A stretch of DNA of 64,000 bases from Hymenobacter ginkgonis (GTDB taxonomy: Bacteria; Bacteroidota; Bacteroidia; Cytophagales; Hymenobacteraceae): the NCBI RefSeq assembly GCF_009755225.1, contig NZ_WQKZ01000003.1, forward strand, positions 682,001 through 746,000. The letters are read 5' to 3'. The translations under genes were made by a program, and so were the position numbers. Below are positions 17,247 through 24,149 of the stretch, piece by piece. The first letter of the stretch is position 1; each line of letters starts with the position of its first letter. Under the pieces are notes generated by a model that saw only the letters and a program-made list of their open reading frames with translations, did not search any database and had not been told where the DNA came from.

Positions 17247-17870
17247 TTAGGCTTTGCCGGCCACTTCGCGCACGGCGGCCAGAATATTGGCGTAGGCGCC
17301 GCAGCGGCAGAGGTTGCCGCTCATCCACTCGCGGGCTTGGTCGTCGGTTTTGGCGTGGCCTTCTTTCACGCAGGCTACCCCGCTCATAATCTGGCCAGGG
17401 GTGCAGTAGCCGCACTGGAAGCCGTCGTGCTTCAAAAAGGCTTCCTGCATCGGGTGCAACTCGTCGCCCTTGGCCAGGCCCTCAATGGTGGTGATTTCCT
17501 TGCCTTGTGCCATCACAGCTAGGGTCAGGCAGGAATTAACCCGTTGGCCATCAATATGTACTGTGCAAGCGCCGCACTGGCCGTGGTCGCAGCCCTTCTT
17601 GGTGCCCGTCAAATCCAGGCGTTCGCGCAGGGCGTCGAGCAGGGTCACGCGGGGTTCGGCCCGCACCGTGCGCACCTGGCCATTGATGCGCAGTGTCAGG
17701 TCGGTCGCGCCTTCAATGGTTTTGGAGTACGCGGTCAGGCGCTCGGCCTGCGCGGCCAGCGGCGGGGCTAAGGCGAGGCCCACAATGCCGCCGGACAGCT
17801 TCAGAAAGGAACGGCGCGAGTTGTCTTCCGGTTGGGGCGCGTCGGTAGGGGTAACTAAGTCAGCTGGCAT
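17247..17870 (-). CDS. paoA: Aldehyde oxidoreductase, 2Fe-2S subunit with Tat signal (PaoA/YagT type)
   Basis: 207 residues. Residues 18-45 form a twin-arginine signal (SRRSFLKLSGG, then a hydrophobic stretch), so the folded complex is probably exported to the periplasm. The plant-ferredoxin-like cluster uses Cys94, Cys99, Cys102 and Cys114 (GCDHGQCGAC). The second, helical cluster uses Cys153, Cys156, Cys188 and Cys190 (CGYC and LCRC). This is the complete ligand set of the family. It is the first gene of the three-gene operon, with a 376-bp non-coding region upstream. The enzyme could detoxify aldehydes, for example aromatic aldehydes released from plant cell walls; that role is inference from the neighbouring pectin genes. 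Confidence 0.92.
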   Translation of the reverse strand: MPADLVTPTDAPQPEDNSRRSFLKLSGGIVGLALAPPLAAQAERLTAYSKTIEGATDLTLRINGQVRTVRAEPRVTLLDALRERLDLTGTKKGCDHGQCGACTVHIDGQRVNSCLTLAVMAQGKEITTIEGLAKGDELHPMQEAFLKHDGFQCGYCTPGQIMSGVACVKEGHAKTDDQAREWMSGNLCRCGAYANILAAVREVAGKA

Positions 17871-18252
17871 AACGAAAGCACAAGAGTAAGAAATGGACTG
17901 CCGCGGCGGCTACCCGGCAACACGAGTAGTGGCAAGGACCTAGCGCACCCGCAATTGGAAGGGAATTTAGCAAGTAAAGTGGTTAGGTCAAAGGTATTTA
18001 GCCATTACCGGCAACTTCTTGCTGTTTTCAAACCACTTCTTAAAAATTTCAAACAATTTTACTTCCTACTTGGGTAAGGAAACAGCTGGTCGGCAGTCGG
18101 CACTGTTTAAAGTTCTTCAAAAGCGGTTTGCTAATCGCTATGGCGGGGGTAAGGCTTTATCACAGTCTTGTCAGCTTCGCCCAGAAGCACCTCAAGCACT
18201 TTACAGATAGCAATTAGCCCTAGCGCGCAGCTAAGCCCAAGGCCGCGCGCCG
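17871..18252. other. Intergenic region upstream of the molybdoenzyme operon
   Basis: About 380 bp between the 2Fe-2S subunit start and the stop of the acetyltransferase gene. It must contain the paoABC promoter. A plus-strand open frame of about 60 codons (18019-18210) has no recognisable feature. I see no riboswitch-like structure, and no molybdenum-cofactor riboswitch is apparent. Confidence 0.45.
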
Positions 18253-18777
18253 CTAGGGCTGCTCTTGCGGGAGCGGCAACTCAAACAAGCTCACCGTCGC
18301 GTGGTGATAATGCGGGGGTAGGCCCTGCGTATTGGTCAGCTGGGCCAAGCCCAAATACGTAAACCCACAGGCGGTATAGTGGGCAATCAGGCCTTTGTTC
18401 TCCCCAATTGTATCTAAGCGCACGAAGCGTTTGCCCCGCTGCTGGGCGTAGTGCTTGGCCCACTGCACAATCTCCTTGACCATATTACGGCCCCGAAACT
18501 GCGGGTTGGTGGCAATGCGGTGCAGGTACAGGGCGGGGTCGGCGTTCCGGGCTTCCCATATCAGGGGGTCGTCGAAGGTAATGGCCCACACGCAGGCAAT
18601 TTGGTTGTCGATGACGAGCTTCCATTGCCGTTGTTCGGCCAGTTCCTGCGCAACCATAGCGCGCTCAAAAGCTGGCCATACCACCAGGCTTTGTACCGAA
18701 GCCTGGTAGGCTGAAGCCAGGGTATATAACCTGAAAATCTCGTCTATATCGGCTGGCGTACTGGGCAGTAGGTGCAT
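18253..18777 (-). CDS. GNAT family N-acetyltransferase
   Basis: The frame is open from 18855, but the ATG at 18777 (MHLLPSTPADIDEIFRLY) begins a typical GNAT fold and is chosen, giving 174 residues. The acetyl-CoA site is the stretch IATNPQFRGRNMVKEIVQWA near residues 95-115, with the R-G-R-N version of the Q/RxxGxG motif. The end (FVRLDTIGENKGLIAHYTAC then GFTYLGL) matches the last strands of the fold. The substrate is unknown: a small molecule, peptide or protein amine. It is a single gene between the molybdoenzyme operon and the glycosidase locus, with no evident functional link. Confidence 0.82.
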   Translation of the reverse strand: MHLLPSTPADIDEIFRLYTLASAYQASVQSLVVWPAFERAMVAQELAEQRQWKLVIDNQIACVWAITFDDPLIWEARNADPALYLHRIATNPQFRGRNMVKEIVQWAKHYAQQRGKRFVRLDTIGENKGLIAHYTACGFTYLGLAQLTNTQGLPPHYHHATVSLFELPLPQEQP

Positions 18778-18836
18778 GAAGGCAGAAGCAGGGGTAGCGC
18801 GCAAAGATATTGCCGAGCCAGCTCCCGCTACCCCCC

Positions 18837-19106
18837 TCATTCCGGGGCAGGCCAAGGCCGAGCGCAGTTGAGCCAGCGTAAGCAGTAAGTGGCGCTCGCG
18901 CTTACTAGTTTAGGGAGATAGCGCGTCCCATTTCTCCCAAGTCTATTTTCTAGAAAGTCAAAAGGCTTACCGCTATACTGCTGCAACGCTCTCCCCGCGG
19001 GCACCCGCCAAAACGTAGGCAACATAGGCTTTTTGCGCACCCTGGTCTTGGCTCTTTGGGCCTGGGCCAGCAGCGCTCAGCCAAGTAGCAGTGAAATCTT
19101 CTGCAT
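18837..19106 (-). pseudogene. Remnant of a secreted protein with broken signal peptide
   Basis: From an ATG at 19106 the minus frame gives MQKISLLLG, a TGA at 19079-19077, then ALLAQAQRAKT in the same frame. Together these form a normal signal peptide with one in-frame stop. Further on, another frame reads AQKAYVAYVLAGARGESVAA, which resembles the beginning of a secreted beta-propeller glycosidase, so at least one frameshift is also likely. The fragment lies 55 bp after the GH43 gene ending at 19162 and may be the rest of a further enzyme of that operon. Confidence 0.4.
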
Positions 19107-19161
19107 GCGGAGAGGTAGAGAAAGGGAAACAACAAAAATAAACTGGTGCCAAAGCCCAGCG

Positions 19162-20181
19162 CTACTCCCCCGAAGGCACAGGCTGTGGGGTAGCCAGCGC
19201 GGCGGGCACGCCAAAATTGGGGGTGCCATCGGAGTTCCAGGTAAAGCGCTGGGCGCGGGCACTGCGCCCCTCACACTTGCCATCGGCCGCCGCCTTGGCG
19301 TGGTAGAGCAGCCAGTTCTCGCGGCCGTCGGGTGAGGTGGTAAAGCCGTTGTGGCCGGTGCCCCACACCCCATTTTCGGCCGAAGGGTGGAAGACCGGCT
19401 GGGACGATTTCACCCACGAGTCGGCCCGTAGCGGGTCGGCACCAGGGCGGGCCGTGAGCATACCCAGCGCGTAATTATCATCCCAGCAGGCGCTGGCCGA
19501 GTACACCAGAAAAAGCTGGCCTTTTTTACCCGCCAAAAACTCAGGGCCTTCTAAAATCTGGCGGCCGCCGCCTTTCTCCCACGTTAGGGTAGGGGTAGCA
19601 AGGATGGTTTCCTGAGTTGCATCCAGCGTCCAGGGATTGTGCAGGGGGGCGATGGCCAGCACGCTCTGCGGCCCCACGTAGGCCGAATACACGAAGTAGC
19701 GCCGCCCACCGTGCTCGAAAACTGTGCCGTCGAGGCCGCTGTATTTGGTATTTACCCGGCCCTTGTCAGTCCAACTACCCGTAGTGGGGTCATGGTTAGT
19801 ATTCTCTAAAACAAACACATAGCGCGTGTCATCGCTGGCAGTAGCCTTGTTGGACGCGGTGTAGTAGAGGTACCACTTGCCATCAAGGAAATGCAGTTCG
19901 GGCGCCCATATTTGGGTGGAGTTGGGGCCCGTGGCGGGGGGCGTCCACACCACCGCACCGGGCGCGTCTTTCACGCCTTCCAGCGTTTTAGACTTCCAGA
20001 GGGTAATGTTTTTGCCCATTGTATTGGTGTAGTAATACTGCCCGCCGTGGCGAATTACCCAAGGGTCAGGCCCATTGGCTTTCAAAGGGTTGGTGAAAGT
20101 GCGGGCGGCCGGTGCCTGTGCCAAAGCCGCCGGGCCGCTACCCAGCAGCAGGGCTCCGAGCAAGATGTTCCAACGCAACAT
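19162..20181 (-). CDS. GH43 family glycosidase (arabinanase / arabinofuranosidase type)
   Basis: 339 residues with a signal peptide (1-22, ending AALAQA). A five-bladed beta-propeller of family GH43 follows with the three acidic catalytic residues visible: Asp39 in GPDPWV (base), Asp151 in GLDGTVFEHGG (pKa modulator) and Glu211 in LEGPEF (acid). WAPELHFLDGKWYLYYTAS is the typical blade-2 signature. Family members release arabinose from alpha-1,5-arabinan or side chains; exo or endo mode is not decided by sequence. The gene begins 9 bp after the GH127 gene stop, so they are co-transcribed behind the palindromic LacI operator at 22271-22298. A close paralogue lies at 30075-31127 (same WAPELHFLDGKWY motif and same PSGE C-terminus). 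Confidence 0.9.
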   Translation of the reverse strand: MLRWNILLGALLLGSGPAALAQAPAARTFTNPLKANGPDPWVIRHGGQYYYTNTMGKNITLWKSKTLEGVKDAPGAVVWTPPATGPNSTQIWAPELHFLDGKWYLYYTASNKATASDDTRYVFVLENTNHDPTTGSWTDKGRVNTKYSGLDGTVFEHGGRRYFVYSAYVGPQSVLAIAPLHNPWTLDATQETILATPTLTWEKGGGRQILEGPEFLAGKKGQLFLVYSASACWDDNYALGMLTARPGADPLRADSWVKSSQPVFHPSAENGVWGTGHNGFTTSPDGRENWLLYHAKAAADGKCEGRSARAQRFTWNSDGTPNFGVPAALATPQPVPSGE

Positions 20182-20190
20182 AGTACTTGG

Positions 20191-22224
20191 TTAAGGAATG
20201 ACGGGTAGGGCCACTACGCGCAGCTTGGTGCAGCCGTAGGGAATGAAGGTGAGGGTTTCGGAGGCGGCTTCAACTGCCCCTTTGTACACCCCATCGCGGG
20301 GCGTGACGGGCTGCGGGGCTACCCCAGCATCGAGCTGCCAGGCCGGGATGCGCCGCCCACTGACGGTGATAGTCACGGGGGCATTCGTGGCATTCCAGTA
20401 GAAGTCGTTAGCGCTGGCCGCCAGTGGTTTTACGGCCACGGTGGTAGTGCGGGTGGGGCCCTCGACCACGGCGTGGGGTAGGCCATAGTTCCAGGGGCTA
20501 CCGGGTATGATGGTGAAGTAGGGGCCTTCGTCGGCGTGGCGGTTTTCCTGCCACTGTTCGGTTATTTTGAGGGCGTACACGAGTGGACCGCGTTCCAGGG
20601 CGCGCGAGTTGCGGGCCCAGTTGCTGGTGCGCACCACCATCGGCAGGCGCAGCGTGAGGCGGTCGTGGGTGCGCCAGGTGCGCGCAATGCTGATAAGCTG
20701 CCCACCTCCGTCGGTGCGCAACGGCTGGCCATTGAGCAGCACGGTGGCCTCGGGGCACCACGCCGGCACCCGCAGGACTAAAGGGAAGGCGGTGGGTTTT
20801 TTGAGGTCAATCACGAAGCTCACCTCCTCTCCAAATGGATAAGCGGTATCTTCTTTAATGGCCACCGGCACGTTGCCATTCACGGTCGTGGTCAGGGTAT
20901 TAGGTGCGTATTCGAGGGCGGCCAGGCCCTTGGCCGGCGTGGCGTACCAGAGGTGGGTAGCAAACTTGGTCCAGCCCTGGTGCATGTTGGCGGTGCAGCA
21001 GGTGTAGCCCGCGTACTGGCCAAATACGTTGTTCATGCCGTGCTCAAAAGGCAGCGAAAAGTCGAACACGCCGCGGGCCACCTGCACCTGGTTGGCCACC
21101 TGAAAATACTGGCGGTTCTCGTAGTCGTCGGTGGTTTGGGTGGGTAGGGCGTTGTAAGCAATGCGCTCCAGCGCGTCGAGGTAGGTGAGGTCGCCGGTGA
21201 GGGCCGCCGCCTGCTCCAGCGAATACATGGCTTCGACTACCGCGCACAGCTCGGTGCCCTGGGTAGGCAGGTTGCCATGCAGGTCTTCATCAGCCGAAAA
21301 CATGCCCGACGGCAAGCCATGCAGCGTCATAATGTCTTGCCAGCCAGTGCGTAGCGCCTGCGGCAGCTGGGGCTGGTCGGGGTGGGCTTGGGCATATACC
21401 ACGGGAAGTTTCAGGCCCATAGCCACGTTCACGCCGTGGCGGTTCATCCAATGCGCGCTGGTCTGGTTGGCGGCTGCCTCCATTACCCAGTCGCGGTTGC
21501 CCAGGTAGGTAGTCCAGGGTGTGGTTTGCTGGTAAATCAGCTCGCCCAGCTCGCGCAAAAAAGGCTCGTTGGTTTGGCGATACAACCAGTACACTACCAG
21601 GAGGTTGTCGCCCCCGCGCACGGTGCTCCACTCGCTCCATTGGCCCAGCGGGGCCGCTTGCAAATTGGCCAGCTGGTAGCGGAAGTATTTGGTAAGAAAG
21701 GGGATAATGCGGTTATCGTGGGTGGCCTGATAGTGCTGCTGCAGCACCTTAAGCATCACCATGCGCGGCCACCAGTCTTCGCCCTGGGTGCCCCGGATAT
21801 CGAGTAAGTGCCCGGCCTGCTGCTCGGCCTTGGTCAGCGGCCCAAAATAGCCCGAGGGCCGCTGGTTGGCAATGGCCCAGTCGATGTAGCGCTGCACTTT
21901 GGCCAGCAAGGGCTTATCCTGGAGCAAGTGGGCTAGGGGCACGGCGCCATCGAGCCAGTAGGGGGTTTCTTCCCAGCCGTCGCCGGTGCCACCGAGCCAG
22001 CCATTGCGGTCGCGTAGCTTCGGGTACGTTTCGTCGAGGTGGCCGGTACTGTGGTCGCGCATGATTTCCAGCTGCTTGCCTAGCCAGCCAGTAGGCCGGC
22101 TGGTACCGGGGGCCAGCTCGTAGTAGGCGAGTGGGGCCAGGGCGGCCGTAGGCTGGGCCTCACTGCTAGCTCCGCTCAGCAATAGCACGGCCAAGCCCCA
22201 GCGGGCAAAGGGCGGAAATTTCAT
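20191..22224 (-). CDS. GH127-type beta-L-arabinofuranosidase (DUF1680)
   Basis: 677 residues with signal peptide (1-23). An (alpha/alpha)6-barrel comes first, then C-terminal beta-sandwich domains from about 430. The zinc/catalytic ligands known from HypBA1 of Bifidobacterium are visible: Glu325 and Cys327 in GTELCAVVEAMYS, and the Cys409-Cys410 pair in YTCCTANMHQGW. In the family one of the paired cysteines is the nucleophile. Members hydrolyse beta-L-arabinofuranosyl linkages of plant arabinan tips, arabinogalactan or extensin glycans. It is the first gene of a two-gene operon with the GH43 at 19162-20181 and lies 114 bp downstream of the LacI gene. A 28-bp perfect palindrome (22271-22298) lies 46 bp before its start and should control it. 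GH146, a sister family with the same fold, is the alternative. Confidence 0.88.
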   Translation of the reverse strand: MKFPPFARWGLAVLLLSGASSEAQPTAALAPLAYYELAPGTSRPTGWLGKQLEIMRDHSTGHLDETYPKLRDRNGWLGGTGDGWEETPYWLDGAVPLAHLLQDKPLLAKVQRYIDWAIANQRPSGYFGPLTKAEQQAGHLLDIRGTQGEDWWPRMVMLKVLQQHYQATHDNRIIPFLTKYFRYQLANLQAAPLGQWSEWSTVRGGDNLLVVYWLYRQTNEPFLRELGELIYQQTTPWTTYLGNRDWVMEAAANQTSAHWMNRHGVNVAMGLKLPVVYAQAHPDQPQLPQALRTGWQDIMTLHGLPSGMFSADEDLHGNLPTQGTELCAVVEAMYSLEQAAALTGDLTYLDALERIAYNALPTQTTDDYENRQYFQVANQVQVARGVFDFSLPFEHGMNNVFGQYAGYTCCTANMHQGWTKFATHLWYATPAKGLAALEYAPNTLTTTVNGNVPVAIKEDTAYPFGEEVSFVIDLKKPTAFPLVLRVPAWCPEATVLLNGQPLRTDGGGQLISIARTWRTHDRLTLRLPMVVRTSNWARNSRALERGPLVYALKITEQWQENRHADEGPYFTIIPGSPWNYGLPHAVVEGPTRTTTVAVKPLAASANDFYWNATNAPVTITVSGRRIPAWQLDAGVAPQPVTPRDGVYKGAVEAASETLTFIPYGCTKLRVVALPVIP

Positions 22225-22270
22225 GAATAAACCGCGTAGCAGGTGGGAAGTAACAGCGCTAAGGTAGCAA

Positions 22271-22298
22271 AAATATGCGCAAACGTTTGCGCATATTT
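22271..22298. promoter_or_regulatory. LacI-type operator upstream of GH127-GH43
   Basis: A perfect 28-bp palindrome centred on GCGCAAACGTTTGCGC with flanks AAATAT/ATATTT. It shares the core GCAAACGTTTGC with sites at 23505 and 36557 and, with one change, at 35996. It lies between the lacI stop and the GH127 start, 46 bp upstream of the latter, where a repressor could block transcription. Confidence 0.85.
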
Positions 22299-22338
22299 CG
22301 CGGAAGATTACCCTACCCCCTCAGCCAGTCGCTTAGCT

Positions 22339-23373
22339 TTACGCCGGTTGCCCCAGGCGCAAGGACGACGCCCGCACGAATAAATCGGGTTGCAGCACGA
22401 CGTGGCGTGGCGCGTAATGCTGTTCGCGCTCCTGCATTATCTGGAATAGTAGGCTGGTGGCCGAGCGCCCCATTAGCTCGCAGTGCTGGTCGATGGAAGT
22501 AAGCTGCGGTGCGGTGAGCCGGGAGAAAAGCTCGTTGCTAAAGCCAACCAGGCCTATGTCCTCGGGTGCGCGCAGGCCCCGTTCAGTGAGGACTTGTAGC
22601 GCGCCCGCCGCCGAAAAATCGCTGCCTGAAAACACCGCGTCGGGCGGTTGGGGTAGGGTTAGTAGCTGCCGCATACCGGCGCTGCCGTCGTCCATCTTCA
22701 TGTCTCCCAGTAAGATAAGGTCTTCGGCCACTGGCAAGCCGTACTCGCGAAGTGCATCTTCGTAGCCCTGGCGGCGGAGCTTATAAATGTTTAAATGCTG
22801 CGGCCCAGTGAAGTGCGCGATGCGGCGGTAACCCTGTTCGAGCAAGTGCTTAGTAGCGCGGTAGCCACCGGCCCGGTCGTCGAGCACCACGGCATTCACG
22901 TCGAAGCCGTCCAGAATGCGGTCGAAAAAAACCAGTGGAATATCGCGCTTGCGTACCTTCTCAAAGTGCCGCATCTCGCGGGTGGTGCGCGAAAGCGACA
23001 CGAGAATACCCTCTACCTGAGCATTCATGAGCGTTTCTACATTGGCGCGCTCGTGCACCACATCCTCGTTCGACTGGCAGATGAGGACGTGGTAACCAGC
23101 CTTGCTAGCGGCAGCCTCAATGCCCTTCACCACTTGCGAAAAGAAATTACCATCGATGTGCGGCACCACCACGCCCAGCATGTTGCTCCGGCCTTTGCGC
23201 AGGCCCGAGGCGAGGCTATTGGGCTGGTAGCCTAGCTCTTTAGCTAGGGCCGTTACCCGCTTGACAGTGGCCTCGCTGATGGCACTGTGGCCACTAAGCG
23301 CCCGCGATACCGTGGAAATAGAAATATTAAGTTGCTGGGCGAGGTCCGTAATGGAAGCGCGTTTTTTAGCCAC
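22339..23373 (-). CDS. LacI family transcriptional regulator of the glycosidase locus
   Basis: 344 residues. The N-terminal helix-turn-helix is at about 6-26 (SITDLAQQLNISISTVSRAL), followed by the hinge helix YQPNSLASGLRKG. The rest is a periplasmic-binding-protein-like sugar-sensing domain (MLGVVVPHIDGNFFSQVVKG; FFDRILDGFDVNAVVLDDRA). The residues of the recognition and hinge helices fit operators with a central CpG, as in the TGCAAACGTTTGCA sites found here. One such site lies in its own promoter region (23505-23518), suggesting autoregulation; three others precede GH127, susC and GH78. The ligand is unknown; arabinose, an arabino-oligosaccharide or a rhamnose derivative is expected from the regulon. 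Confidence 0.92.
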   Translation of the reverse strand: MAKKRASITDLAQQLNISISTVSRALSGHSAISEATVKRVTALAKELGYQPNSLASGLRKGRSNMLGVVVPHIDGNFFSQVVKGIEAAASKAGYHVLICQSNEDVVHERANVETLMNAQVEGILVSLSRTTREMRHFEKVRKRDIPLVFFDRILDGFDVNAVVLDDRAGGYRATKHLLEQGYRRIAHFTGPQHLNIYKLRRQGYEDALREYGLPVAEDLILLGDMKMDDGSAGMRQLLTLPQPPDAVFSGSDFSAAGALQVLTERGLRAPEDIGLVGFSNELFSRLTAPQLTSIDQHCELMGRSATSLLFQIMQEREQHYAPRHVVLQPDLFVRASSLRLGQPA

Positions 23374-23504
23374 GAAAAGGAGAGAGGAAAGGGGTTTACT
23401 TTAGTGCAAACTGCGCAAAGTCTGCAAAGAATTATGCAAGAGATTGTGCAAAGATTGCATGAAATAAGCTTGTTTCGATTACCTGCGTGCAAGAACAATC
23501 TTCA

Positions 23505-23518
23505 TGCAAACGTTTGCA
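23505..23518. promoter_or_regulatory. LacI-type operator upstream of lacI
   Basis: Perfect 14-bp palindrome TGCAAACGTTTGCA, 131 bp upstream of the regulator start on the minus strand. The stretch between it and the gene also has several TGCAAA half-sites (23408-23460), which may support looser binding. Confidence 0.82.
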
Positions 23519-23654
23519 CGAATCAATTCATTTCCCTACTTTGTGGCCCAACAGCGTAGGCATTCTTGCACGGGGTTAGTGGTTACTTAGCCATCCTATT
23601 TCTCTTTTCTCCATGTCTTACCCTCCGCAACGTAAGTCGCTAACGAGCAGTAGT

Positions 23655-24110
23655 AGTGCGCTCAACTCTCTGCACGCCGGCTGGGCTTCAACCGCCACGT
23701 ACGCACTGCCAAGCCCGGCCGATTGGCCAATGAGCCGACGCTCACGCTCCCCTACCTGAGCCAAGACGGGGAAGAAGGCTATCCCAGCAACCTGAAGGTA
23801 ACCGTAGTTTACACGCTCACCAACGAGGACGCGCCTCGACTACACTACTACTGCCGAACAGGCCGAAGATGCTCAACCACACCTACTTTAACCTCAAAGC
23901 GGGCCAGGCTGAAGATGTGCTAGGCCACGAAGTGCGTACCAAAAGAGGCGCAAAGGTGGCATTGCCTACGGGCCGCACTACGGCTTTTGCCTCAAAACAC
24001 AACACTTCCCCAGTCGCCCAATGAGCCGAAGTTTAGGAGCACCGTGCTGCAGCTAGGCGAGACGTTCCTTATCAACTACGGAATACCGCTTTGGCGTGCG
24101 CAAATAATAG
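23655..24110 (+). pseudogene. galM: Decayed aldose 1-epimerase (galM)
   Basis: Fragments in shifting frames spell an aldose 1-epimerase: GFNRHVRTAKPGRLANEPTL, then TLPYLSQDGEEGYPSNLKVT and VVYTLTNEDA, then LNHTYFNLKAGQAEDVLGHE, then YGPHYGFCLKTQHFPSRPNE and KFRSTVLQLGETFLINYGIP. SxDGEEGYPGNL, NHxYFNL and ETQHFPDSPN are signature stretches of GalM. The N-terminal third is missing, at least two frameshifts are needed, and the C-terminus ends abnormally. It lies between the LacI operator and the plus-strand DUF4965 gene, 40 bp before that gene starts. It was probably once part of this sugar locus, interconverting anomers of the released sugar. Confidence 0.78.
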
Positions 24111-24149
24111 GATTAGTCCGAATTGCTTTTACTTATTCTCTTCGCGGAA

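Noticed and set aside
22271-22298. Reading the palindrome as a transcription terminator of lacI
   Set aside because: Its core matches three other sites at promoters and it precedes GH127 at operator distance; terminator function cannot be excluded but is not the best explanation.
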